A stretch of 22,676 bases of DNA, taken from positions 1 to 22,676 of the IMG/VR virus record IMGVR_UViG_3300025759_000756; one strand, given 5' to 3'. Origin of the DNA: a virus. Numbering within the stretch: position 1 is the first letter of the stretch; every line of letters starts with the position of its first letter. Below are positions 1 to 5,606 of the stretch, one piece after another. The notes under the pieces are model-generated. The model did no database searches. It had not been told where the DNA came from and worked only from the letters and a program-made list of their open reading frames with translations. A program made the translations under genes and the position numbers.

Positions 1-137
1 CATCTCACATTGCAAAAACCGAAGTAGTTCGGTCAACTGAAACCTTCTCCGACATCGTTCGTGGTCTTCATGTGTTTGGACGTAAAGTCCTTCGCCCAGA
101 AGCACTCGTTCGCGGTGTTGTAGATACTGTTGCTTAA
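1..137 (+). CDS. C-terminal end of a head protein, probably the major capsid protein (partial)
   Basis: An open frame enters from the left edge (first full codon at base 3) and stops with TAA at 135-137, giving the last 44 residues of a protein ending in RGVVDTVA. The fragment includes VRGLHVFGRKVLRPEALVRG, which has the look of the closing strand of a phage coat protein. The gene is followed after 13 bases by a small beta-rich protein, in the place where decoration or head-associated proteins usually follow the capsid gene. The capsid assignment rests on position and general character; the reading frame itself is clear. Portal or scaffold is less likely because the next gene resembles a head accessory protein. 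Confidence 0.55.
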   Translation, partial: SHIAKTEVVRSTETFSDIVRGLHVFGRKVLRPEALVRGVVDTVA

Positions 138-150
138 GGGAGACTGACAC

Positions 151-567
151 ATGGCTACTTACACCGTAACTAATGCTGTTGCTGGCATTCCCGTAGGGCA
201 CAAAGCCCAAGTAATTGAGGTTGTTCTTGACTTCTCAACTACTGCTCTTGCAACTGGTGAAGACATCGACGTTTTCGAAATTCCTGCAAACACCCTTGTG
301 TTAAACGCAGGTATCGAAGTGTTGACTCTTGCTTCTACTGGTTCACCAACTCTTGACTTGGGTGATGGCACTGCTGCCGACACTTGGGTTACTGACGTAG
401 CAGGTCATACTGCTGTTGGTTACGAGATTGGTTCAACCCCAGTTCTGTACACTGCTGCCGATAACATCGACATGAAAGCAATCACTGCTAATTTCGATGG
501 TAAGGTTCGTGTGTTTGCGACTGTGGTTCCAATGGGTGCGGCAGAAACTGCTGCGGCATTTGCCTAA
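151..567 (+). CDS. Small head-associated (decoration-like) structural protein
   Basis: 138 residues starting at ATG 151 after a GGGAG ribosome site at 138-142. The protein is Ala/Thr/Val-rich, with alternating hydrophobic strands and few charges, no signal peptide and no membrane segment. It carries a DLGDGTAADTWVTDV stretch typical of beta-sandwich virion proteins. It lies immediately downstream of the probable capsid gene and ends just before a hairpin and promoter, so it closes the head module. A role in capsid decoration or stabilisation is inferred from position and composition; no catalytic motif is seen. A head-completion protein is the main alternative. Confidence 0.6.
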   Translation: MATYTVTNAVAGIPVGHKAQVIEVVLDFSTTALATGEDIDVFEIPANTLVLNAGIEVLTLASTGSPTLDLGDGTAADTWVTDVAGHTAVGYEIGSTPVLYTAADNIDMKAITANFDGKVRVFATVVPMGAAETAAAFA

Positions 568-576
568 ATAACTGTC

Positions 577-600
577 GGGGGGCAGGGCAACTTGCCCCCT
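577..600 (+). terminator. GC-rich hairpin after the head genes (possible terminator or attenuator)
   Basis: GGGGGCA at 578-584 pairs with TGCCCCC at 593-599 (7 bp, extendable by a G577-T600 wobble) around an 8-base loop. A competing inner hairpin pairs GGGCA 585-589 with TGCCC 593-597 around ACT. There is no run of T after the stem, so efficient intrinsic termination is doubtful; the 3' edge runs straight into the -35 box of the following promoter. Confidence 0.5.
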
Positions 601-628
601 TGACACCTTATTAATTTTATGATATAAG
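600..628 (+). promoter_or_regulatory. Sigma70-type promoter for the basic-protein and lysis block
   Basis: A perfect -35 box TTGACA lies at 600-605 and a -10 box TATAAG (5 of 6 to TATAAT) at 623-628, separated by exactly 17 AT-rich bases. The expected start of transcription is near 635, about 20 bases before the ATG at 656. It sits in one of only two intergenic gaps longer than about 45 bases in the plus-strand gene run. Confidence 0.75.
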
Positions 629-655
629 CAGTAATCCCTGCCGGGGGTAAACCAT

Positions 656-835
656 ATGGCACCTAGAAAAAAGACTACACCAAAGAAAAAGTCTGGAAGT
701 CCTACACCTAAAAATAAAGCACTTTATGCAAAGGTAAAGGCAGAGGCTAAACGTAAGTTTGATGTGTATCCTAGCGCATACGCAAACGCTTGGTTAGTTA
801 AAACGTACAAAAAGCGTGGCGGGACTTACGCATAA
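656..835 (+). CDS. Small lysine-rich phage protein (59 aa, YPSAYAN motif)
   Basis: ATG 656 is preceded by a GGGGGT ribosome site at 643-648; the TAA stop at 833-835 shares its last A with the next ATG (TAATG). The 59 residues split into a Lys/Thr/Pro-rich N-terminal tail (about residues 1-22) and a C-terminal segment, residues 23-59, containing KVKAEAKRKF, VYPSAYANAW and YKKRGGTYA. I recognise this motif from small proteins in marine phages and some large DNA viruses, but know of no established function. The high positive charge suggests nucleic-acid or membrane contact (inference). It is the first gene after the promoter. Confidence 0.75.
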   Translation: MAPRKKTTPKKKSGSPTPKNKALYAKVKAEAKRKFDVYPSAYANAWLVKTYKKRGGTYA

Positions 836-1083
836 TGGCTAAACCAAAAGGCGGCTTAACTAAATGGTTCAAGGAAGACTGGCGAGACGTAAAGACTGGC
901 AAGAAATGTGGTCGGTCTGGTTCTGAGAAAAAGAAACGTCCCTATCCAGCTTGTAGACCAGCCAAAGTCGCCAGCCGAATTACTAAAAAAGAAGCAGCTA
1001 AAAAGACAGGCCCCCGCAAAGTAAAGTGGTCTGTTACTGCATCAGGTAAGAAAAGGAAGAAAAGTGGCACCAAGAAAGCCTGA
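835..1083 (+). CDS. Small lysine-rich cysteine-containing protein (DUF5872-like)
   Basis: 82 residues, coupled to the upstream gene by TAATG. The N-terminal GLTKWFKEDWRDVKTGKKCG and the following YPACRP motif match what I know as the DUF5872-type small basic proteins found in marine phages and other aquatic viruses. The two cysteines (in KKCG and PACRP) are the conserved pair and could bind a metal or form a disulfide. The C-terminal half is a low-complexity Lys/Ser/Thr tail. Function is unknown; family identification is from memory of the motif. Confidence 0.7.
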   Translation: MAKPKGGLTKWFKEDWRDVKTGKKCGRSGSEKKKRPYPACRPAKVASRITKKEAAKKTGPRKVKWSVTASGKKRKKSGTKKA

Positions 1084-1351
1084 CAAGATGCCAGCCCGTA
1101 ACAAGAAGAACTTCCGCCCTACAAAGTCTGGTGCGGGAATGACTAAGGCTGGGGTTGCTGCCTATCGCAAAAAAAACCCCGGCAGCAAACTAAAGACTGC
1201 TGTGACAGGCAAGGTAAAGCCGGGAAGCAAGGATGCCAAGCGTCGCAAGTCTTTCTGTGCACGTTCTGCTGGACAGATGAAAAAGTTTCCGAAAGCAGCA
1301 GCCAACCCGAATAGTCGGTTGCGTCAAGCACGAAAGAGGTGGAAATGCTAA
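1064..1351 (+). CDS. Small lysine/arginine-rich protein (DUF6321-like)
   Basis: GTG 1064 gives 95 residues beginning MAPRKPDK, with AGGAAG at 1054-1059 at good spacing; the first residues resemble the MAPR starts of the genes at 656 and 2868. An ATG at 1088 (MPARNKKNF) is a reasonable alternative start giving 87 residues. The core motifs TKSGAGMTKAGVAAYRKKNP, TAVTGKVKPGSKDAKRRKSF and NPNSRLRQARKRWKC belong to a family widespread in aquatic phages, which I associate with DUF6321. It contains two cysteines, in FCARS and at the C-terminal end. Function is unknown. It overlaps the upstream gene by 20 bases and the holin gene by 7. Confidence 0.75.
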   Translation: MAPRKPDKMPARNKKNFRPTKSGAGMTKAGVAAYRKKNPGSKLKTAVTGKVKPGSKDAKRRKSFCARSAGQMKKFPKAAANPNSRLRQARKRWKC

Positions 1352-1728
1352 ACCTACTTGTTGGCCCGATAGCAGACCTAGCCGGAACTTGGCTAAATGG
1401 TAAGGTTGAAGAAAAGAAAGCCCAAGCCAAGACTAAAGTAGCAAAGGCAGAAGCTGAAGCTATCGTTATGCAAAAGAAAGCCACCGGAGAAATCGATTGG
1501 GATTTAGAGATGGCTCGTGGAAGTCAGCATTCATGGAAAGACGAATGGCTGACTATTTTATTTAGTATACCTTTAATATTAGCCTTCATACCGGGAATGG
1601 AAGAACTTGTATCTCGTGGATTTCAACAATTGGAGCAAATGCCTCAATGGTACCAGTACAGCTTGGGCACGATTGTTGCTGCAAGCTTTGGAACACGAGC
1701 GGCAACAAAATTCTTTGGAAAGAAATAG
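1345..1728 (+). CDS. Holin, gene-transfer-agent-like 3TM type
   Basis: ATG 1345 is chosen because AGAGG lies five bases upstream; an in-frame GTG at 1339 has no good site. The 127 residues show a short hydrophobic N-terminus (residues 1-18), a charged Ala/Lys/Glu helix (about 19-57) and two membrane segments (about 68-84 and 104-122). The signature QHSWKDEWLTILFSIPLILA is typical of the GTA_holin_3TM family, in which the holin opens the inner membrane to release endolysin. A GH24 lysozyme lies four genes downstream, consistent with a lysis cassette. A lytic role is inferred from family and context. Confidence 0.8.
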   Translation: MLNLLVGPIADLAGTWLNGKVEEKKAQAKTKVAKAEAEAIVMQKKATGEIDWDLEMARGSQHSWKDEWLTILFSIPLILAFIPGMEELVSRGFQQLEQMPQWYQYSLGTIVAASFGTRAATKFFGKK

Positions 1729-1935
1729 ATGACCTACACAATGGAAAAAATCTTAGCTTGGAAATTGTTACCTAGAGCAATGATGCTGGCTATGACTATT
1801 ATGGCTTATCAAGTTGTACAGTGGTTTATGGACTTAGGACCAGCAGCCACTACACAGCAAACAGCCTTTGTATCAACTGTAGTAGGTGCCATGACGGGTG
1901 CTTTTGCTGTATGGATGGGGCACGAACAGAAATGA
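1729..1935 (+). CDS. Small two-segment membrane protein in the lysis cassette
   Basis: 68 residues starting directly after the holin stop. Two hydrophobic segments are visible (about residues 13-34, LLPRAMMLAMTIMAYQVVQW, and 45-63, FVSTVVGAMTGAFAVWMGHE) joined by a short Gly/Pro/Thr loop. Similar small proteins with a WFM...QQ(T/S)AFVS...GA.TG.F..W pattern occur in marine phages. It could be a second holin or antiholin, inferred from size, topology and position. Its TGA overlaps the next ATG (ATGA). Confidence 0.65.
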   Translation: MTYTMEKILAWKLLPRAMMLAMTIMAYQVVQWFMDLGPAATTQQTAFVSTVVGAMTGAFAVWMGHEQK

Positions 1936-2126
1936 ATACTGTAATTTGGGCACTGGTGTTGACTGTTTGTACAGCAGAGGGTCAATGCTTTAATCAGACA
2001 GTTCAGTGGTTTGATAACGAAAATAAATGCGAACGAAACAGACAGGTATATGAAGAGATACCGAAAGATGGTTCGTGGGCATCTGTTGAATATAAGTGCG
2101 GTATCGTAGGAGCGTTAGAAATATAA
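1932..2126 (+). CDS. Small secreted-like cysteine protein (64 aa)
   Basis: ATG 1932 overlaps the preceding stop (ATGA), and the TAA at 2124-2126 overlaps the next ATG (TAATG). The 64 residues have a hydrophobic N-terminus (NTVIWALVLTVCTA) resembling an uncleaved or weak signal sequence, then four cysteines in total (residues 13, 19, 33, 56) and a charged middle. The pattern resembles DUF1482-type small phage proteins, but this is a weak recognition. The sequence before Cys13 (LTV) is not a good lipobox, so an outer-membrane spanin lipoprotein is not well supported. Location in the cassette suggests an envelope role. Confidence 0.55.
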   Translation: MNTVIWALVLTVCTAEGQCFNQTVQWFDNENKCERNRQVYEEIPKDGSWASVEYKCGIVGALEI

Positions 2127-2356
2127 TGTCTATGTTCAAAATGGAAAACACTGAGGGATTTCCTACTACAAAAGCTGAAGCACGTACCTACGAAGCAAAA
2201 AACATACATGTTGCTGTAAAAAACTACGTACTTAGCTGGGACTATGATGCCCTTGTAGATTACGCTGTACAGGGTATGTACAAAGAATACATGGATAGAA
2301 CACGACCTAGAGTTTATATAGACAACCTTATGAAAGAGTTCGGGGAAAATCAATGA
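2126..2356 (+). CDS. Hypothetical small acidic/aromatic protein
   Basis: 76 residues from ATG 2126, coupled to the upstream stop by TAATG; the frame is open upstream to a GTG at 2096, but coupling and AGGAGC at 2108-2113 favour 2126. The protein is soluble, helical in appearance and rich in Tyr, Asp and Met, with NYVLSWDYDALVDYAVQGMY as its most distinctive stretch. It overlaps the lysozyme start by four bases (ATGA). I do not recognise a family; small cyanophage proteins with a similar Y..LV.(W/F)... helix exist, but function cannot be assigned. Confidence 0.6.
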   Translation: MSMFKMENTEGFPTTKAEARTYEAKNIHVAVKNYVLSWDYDALVDYAVQGMYKEYMDRTRPRVYIDNLMKEFGENQ

Positions 2357-2838
2357 AGTACAATACTTCGCATTTCTTAGATAAGCTTATCGAACACGAG
2401 GGTATGGTTCTTACTGTCTACCAAGATACGCTTGGTATCGACACAATCGGTATAGGTCGTAACTTGAAAGACAGAGGCATAAGCAAAGAAGAGCTTGCTT
2501 ACCTAGATATCCCAAACATTGAAACTGTGTATCAGCACGGCATTACCGAAGCCGATGCGCGGTTTCTTGCAATGAACGATATCAAGATTGTAGAAAGCGA
2601 ACTGTGTAGAGTTCACGAGTGCGTAGAAAACTTGGATGCGGTTCGTCAACTCATTCTGATGGACATGGCATTTAACATGGGTGTACCCCGCCTGTGCAAA
2701 TTCAAGAAGATGTGGTCTGCAATCCACGAAGAAAACTTTGAAGCTGCAGGGTTTGAAATGATGGATTCGAAGTGGGCACGGCAGGTAGGTCGAAGGGCAC
2801 GTATACTTTCGGATGCGATGAAATTCGGAGAGTTTTAA
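2353..2838 (+). CDS. Endolysin: GH24 (T4-type) lysozyme
   Basis: 161 residues starting at ATG 2353 after GGGG at 2342-2345. The N-terminal signature LIEHEGMVLTVYQDTLGIDT followed by IGIGRNL matches T4 lysozyme: Glu16 corresponds to catalytic E11, Asp25 to D20 and Thr31 to T26. The C-terminal part (LILMDMAFNMG, WARQVGRRA) matches the family's helical lobe, where N..MG and W..Q...RA are conserved. Length agrees with T4 lysozyme (164). It hydrolyses the MurNAc-GlcNAc bond of peptidoglycan. There is no signal peptide, so it should depend on the holin encoded at 1345 to reach the wall. Confidence 0.92.
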   Translation: MKYNTSHFLDKLIEHEGMVLTVYQDTLGIDTIGIGRNLKDRGISKEELAYLDIPNIETVYQHGITEADARFLAMNDIKIVESELCRVHECVENLDAVRQLILMDMAFNMGVPRLCKFKKMWSAIHEENFEAAGFEMMDSKWARQVGRRARILSDAMKFGEF

Positions 2839-2867
2839 TAAAAGGTCATAGATAAAGGAGTACAGTT

Positions 2868-3191
2868 ATGGCACCAAGAAATAAAAGAGGCGAACGTACA
2901 GGTCGCAAGGAGGACGGTACAAAGGTCGTTCTTCCCGGTTCATCTAAGGGGGCAAGGCCAGTAAAAGGCAAATTCCCCGTCCCCGGAAAGAAACGCCCCG
3001 GAAAGACTCAGCCGGGTAAGCGTAATCCTAAATTGGACGTAAAATTTCCCGTCCCCGGAAAGAAACGTAAACCAAAAAAACCGGGAACACCCGTCATTGG
3101 TCCGGCAAAAGTACTTCCAGTAAAAGGAAAATTTCCCGTCCCCGGAAAGAAACGCCCCGGAAAGAAACGTCCCGGAAAGACCCTTTTTTAA
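2868..3191 (+). CDS. Lys/Pro/Gly repeat protein (KFPVPGKKR repeats)
   Basis: 107 residues with a strong ribosome site (AAAGGAG, 2854-2860) before ATG 2868. After an RGERTGRKEDG head the protein is built from repeats: PVKGKFPVPGKKRPGK at residues 31-46 and again at 84-99, a shorter KFPVPGKKRK at 59-68, and extra PGKKRPGK units at the C-terminus. It is strongly basic, almost without acidic residues after residue 17 and presumably disordered. I do not recognise a family. A nucleic-acid-condensing or packaging-related role is an inference from charge only; the strong ribosome site suggests abundant synthesis. Confidence 0.7.
   Translation: MAPRNKRGERTGRKEDGTKVVLPGSSKGARPVKGKFPVPGKKRPGKTQPGKRNPKLDVKFPVPGKKRKPKKPGTPVIGPAKVLPVKGKFPVPGKKRPGKKRPGKTLF
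2958..3164 (+). repeat. 48-bp direct repeat inside the basic repeat gene
   Basis: Bases 2958-3005 and 3117-3164 match at 46 of 48 positions, the two changes being synonymous (GGC/GGA, TTC/TTT). A shorter partial copy lies between them at about 3042-3068 and shares the TTTCCCGTCCCCGGAAAGAA core. Confidence 0.85.
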
Positions 3192-3219
3192 CGCTTCAGG
3201 CAACGAACGAGAAAAACAA

Positions 3220-3699
3220 ATGATAGCAGAAACCCTTGCGGGTATTGCACTAGTAAAAAGTGCCGTAGACGGTATTAAATCTGCAATTGGAACAGCCAAA
3301 GATGTGAGTGAGGTTGCGGGGCACATTGACAACCTTCTTACTGGCGAAAAACAAGTCCAACAACAACGGGCTAAAAAGTCTGGAACTAGCATAGGCGACC
3401 AGTTCGGTATCAAGTCGGTTGCACAAGAAGTTATCGATGCACGGCTCGCCCAAGAACAAGTCAACGAAATGCGAAACCTCGTTGACATGAGGTTCGGTCC
3501 CGGAACGTGGCAAAGCATAGTCGATGAACGTGCACGACGCATACAAGAAGCAAAAGAAGCAGAACGACAAGCTAGAATAAAAGCGCAGCAAGAGCACGAG
3601 GAGTTCGTCGAAGGCTTGAAACAATCTGCTTTAGTTAGCCTAGTTGTAGCAATAGCAGCGGGTTTATTATTTGCAGCTATTGCCCTTCTTCCGAAATAG
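3220..3699 (+). CDS. Membrane-anchored coiled-coil phage protein
   Basis: 159 residues. The N-terminus is an Ala/Val/Ile-rich amphipathic helix (1-25), followed by a Gln-rich linker and a long charged helix with coiled-coil character (about 100-134, ARRIQEAKEAERQARIKAQQ). A single C-terminal membrane segment follows (about 136-157, SALVSLVVAIAAGLLFAAIA). Similar proteins occur beside lysis or virion genes in marine phages without known function. Topology could suit an inner-membrane spanin-like or a virion membrane protein, but the anchor is C-terminal, unlike a normal i-spanin. The ribosome site is weak (GAGAAAAACAA). It is the last gene before the second promoter. Confidence 0.65.
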   Translation: MIAETLAGIALVKSAVDGIKSAIGTAKDVSEVAGHIDNLLTGEKQVQQQRAKKSGTSIGDQFGIKSVAQEVIDARLAQEQVNEMRNLVDMRFGPGTWQSIVDERARRIQEAKEAERQARIKAQQEHEEFVEGLKQSALVSLVVAIAAGLLFAAIALLPK

Positions 3700-3700
3700 C

Positions 3701-3729
3701 TTGACTAAATTGAATTTTTAGTCTATAAT
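3701..3729 (+). promoter_or_regulatory. Sigma70-type promoter for the tail and structural block
   Basis: TTGACT (5 of 6 to TTGACA) at 3701-3706 and a perfect TATAAT at 3724-3729, again separated by 17 AT-rich bases. Transcription would start near 3736, just before the GGAAGGGG ribosome site of the gene at 3749. It begins immediately after the upstream stop codon. Confidence 0.78.
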
Positions 3730-3748
3730 AAGTTGGAAGGGGATTAAC

Positions 3749-3949
3749 ATGGACAAACTTGCAATAGACGCTCTTCGTCACACCTATGAATCAAAAAAGA
3801 AGACAGCAGAATATGTTTTTAAAAACGCTAAAAATGACATTATGGCTATGGACAAGGCTGTTAAAGATTGGTCTGAAGCGCATTACCGCCTATGTACCCT
3901 TGATTGGCTTGAAGATGACTATGACATCCGCCCGTCGTTATTTGATTAA
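3749..3949 (+). CDS. Hypothetical 66-aa charged protein
   Basis: ATG 3749 follows the promoter and the GGAAGGGG site at 3735-3742. The 66 residues are largely helical, Lys/Asp/Ala-rich in the first half (SKKKTAEYVFKNAKNDIMAM) and acidic at the end (LEDDYDIRPSLFD). No membrane segment, cysteine cluster or known motif is seen. It is the first gene of the transcript that leads into the tail genes, and its 3' end overlaps the next small gene. Function unknown. Confidence 0.65.
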   Translation: MDKLAIDALRHTYESKKKTAEYVFKNAKNDIMAMDKAVKDWSEAHYRLCTLDWLEDDYDIRPSLFD

Positions 3950-4052
3950 ATATGTTGGCTGGGGTTTGCTCTATTGCGGCAAGCCCTTTACCTCTGTAGG
4001 CGACTGGTTCTGGAAGTTGCACCGCAAAGTTTTGAACTGGGATAGAAAATAG
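3915..4052 (+). CDS. Small aromatic, basic protein overlapping its neighbour (45 aa)
   Basis: An open frame extends upstream to 3786, but the plausible start is ATG 3915 or ATG 3921 (GAAG just upstream), giving 43-45 residues: MTSARRYLIKYVGWGLLYCG followed by KPFTSVGDWFWKLHRKVLNW. The central stretch is hydrophobic and aromatic with basic flanks, like short membrane-peripheral phage proteins. The first 35 bases overlap the upstream gene in another frame. Its TAG at 4050-4052 shares a G with the GTG start of the next gene, which supports it as a real coupled gene. Function unknown. Confidence 0.5.
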   Translation: MTMTSARRYLIKYVGWGLLYCGKPFTSVGDWFWKLHRKVLNWDRK

Positions 4053-4801
4053 TGTCCATCACCTCATACCCAAATCTGATTACGTTTAGTGGTGGCGTAG
4101 GGTCTTTTCCTTACTTTTTGCAGGTATCTCGTGGGGAAATACAGGGACACAAGCGTGTATTTAAGTTTGGTTATAACGGAGAAATACAAAATTCAGAAGA
4201 GACTATCTGGGATGTAGGTGGTCTGTATGCGTACCCATCTAGTGCTGTAGCAATGACAGCAACGAGCAGTTCCGGTGCTACAGACGAAAACGTAGAAGTA
4301 ACCATTCAAGGTTTGGATGCAAGTTACAATGAGTTATCTGAAACAGTAACTCTAAATGCATCGGGAACCGCAACGACAACGGGCAGCTTCTTACGTGTGT
4401 ACCGTGCCTTTGTGTCTAGCGGCACAGCATCTGCTGGTAACATTACAATTGCCAACGGTGGCACTACCTACGCATATGTTTCAGTGGCTGACCAACAAAC
4501 ATTGATGGCCTTGTGGACTGTACCTGCTGGATACACAGCGTATTTGTTTCAAATAGATGCAACTGCGTTTACTGTACAGAATAACAAGGTAGCAACAGTA
4601 CGGATGCTGACGCGGGAAGTCAATGGCGTGTTCCGCACACAAAATAAGTTTGACTTGTTTGAAGGTTCGTACCATCAGGATATTACTTGTCCACAGCCTA
4701 TCCCAGAAAAAACCGACATTGAGTTTCGTGCAATAGCAGACAGTTCAAATGCTGACCTACGAGTTGCCGCAACCTTTGATATCATCTACATAGAGAACTA
4801 G
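4052..4801 (+). CDS. Virion structural protein (marine phage type)
   Basis: 249 residues from a GTG at 4052 that overlaps the preceding TAG; there is no in-frame ATG near this point. The sequence is beta-rich with conserved-looking blocks: KFGYNGEIQNSEETIWDVGG near residues 38-57, VTIQGLDASYNELSETVTLN near 88-107, RVYRAF and QQTLMALWTVPAGYTAYLFQ. I recognise this layout from structural proteins of cyanophages and pelagic phages that are found in virions but have no assigned role. It starts a series of small beta proteins leading to the tail adaptor, so a head-tail or tail-surface position is likely (inference). Confidence 0.72.
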   Translation: MSITSYPNLITFSGGVGSFPYFLQVSRGEIQGHKRVFKFGYNGEIQNSEETIWDVGGLYAYPSSAVAMTATSSSGATDENVEVTIQGLDASYNELSETVTLNASGTATTTGSFLRVYRAFVSSGTASAGNITIANGGTTYAYVSVADQQTLMALWTVPAGYTAYLFQIDATAFTVQNNKVATVRMLTREVNGVFRTQNKFDLFEGSYHQDITCPQPIPEKTDIEFRAIADSSNADLRVAATFDIIYIEN

Positions 4802-4803
4802 AG

Positions 4804-5142
4804 ATGTCAGAACGTAAAAGACGCACCCTTGCCATAGAACTTACAACGGCAAACCAAGATGTATATACAGTTCCTGCAAGGTTTACCAGTGATGTAAACA
4901 GTATTTATATCAACAATGCCTCTAGTTCGTCGGTTACGTTTAGCTTAGATTGGTACGAGGCATCAACAACAACACATTACACCCTTGCTGAAACAGTCGA
5001 ACTTCCCGCGAATTCACTGCTTCAGATTACAGATTATCCCTTGTTTTTAAACCCCGGTGACAAGATTCGCGGATTAGCAAGCGCAAATAGCGCAGTAAAT
5101 ATTTCCATATCTTTGGAAGAATATTTTCAGACTTCACTTTAA
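4804..5142 (+). CDS. Small beta-rich virion protein
   Basis: 112 residues, two bases after the previous stop, with a weak GAG site. The Ser/Thr/Asn-rich sequence shows alternating hydrophobic strands (VNSIYINNASSSSVTFSLDW, and LFLNPGDKIRGLASANSAVN near the end). This is typical of small sandwich-fold phage proteins that coat a tail or capsid; the NPGDKIRG turn is common in them. There is no enzyme motif or membrane segment. It is co-directional and tightly packed with other virion genes. The structural role is inferred from composition and position. Confidence 0.65.
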   Translation: MSERKRRTLAIELTTANQDVYTVPARFTSDVNSIYINNASSSSVTFSLDWYEASTTTHYTLAETVELPANSLLQITDYPLFLNPGDKIRGLASANSAVNISISLEEYFQTSL

Positions 5143-5157
5143 TAGGAGACACAAATC

Positions 5158-5595
5158 ATGGCAATTACAACTGCAATGTGTAATAGCTTCAAGCAAGAGA
5201 TTCTTGGTGGTGTCCATGATTTGGATACGGATTCTTTGAAACTAGCTTTGATTAAAGACACACCGACTGGCACATACAACGCCAGCACTACTAATTATTC
5301 TGACGTAACTGGCAATAGCGATGAAGCCAGCGGAACCAACTACACAACTGGTGGTCAGGTTCTTGATGGTGCGACTATTTCTCTAGACGGATCTACCGCA
5401 ATCGTTGACTTTACAGACGAAGTATTTTCAAACGTAACTGTATCTGCAGACGGTTGTATTATTTATAACACAGCGGCTAGTAATGCAGCCATTGCTGTGA
5501 TTGACTTTGGTGGCACAGTAAGTGCTACTGCAGGTGACTTGACTATTCAATTTCCTGCCGCCAACGCAAGTAACGCTATAATTCGTATAGCGTAA
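5158..5595 (+). CDS. Phage structural protein (MAITTAMCNSFK family)
   Basis: 145 residues after a good TAGGAGA site (5143-5149). The start AITTAMCNSFKQEILGGVHD, the following TDSLKLALIKD, the TTGGQVLDGATISLDGSTAI block and the ending QFPAANASNAIIRIA are familiar from a widespread family of phage structural proteins of unknown exact role. It is soluble and beta-rich, with length typical for the family. Context among virion genes agrees. A role as a minor tail or head protein is likely but not more specific. Confidence 0.75.
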   Translation: MAITTAMCNSFKQEILGGVHDLDTDSLKLALIKDTPTGTYNASTTNYSDVTGNSDEASGTNYTTGGQVLDGATISLDGSTAIVDFTDEVFSNVTVSADGCIIYNTAASNAAIAVIDFGGTVSATAGDLTIQFPAANASNAIIRIA

Positions 5596-5606
5596 GGAAA
5601 TAAACT

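Noticed and set aside
1932-1970. Lipobox of an outer-membrane spanin at Cys13
   Set aside because: The residues before the Cys (LTV) do not fit the small-residue requirement at -1, and no basic N-terminus is present.
3184-3190. Run of T as an intrinsic terminator after the basic repeat gene
   Set aside because: The T run is inside the last codons and the GC-rich sequence before it is a direct repeat, not an inverted repeat, so no stem forms.
2940-3542. 200-codon minus-strand open frame
   Set aside because: It covers the antisense of two well-supported plus-strand genes, including the repeats, and its product shows only repeat-derived low complexity.
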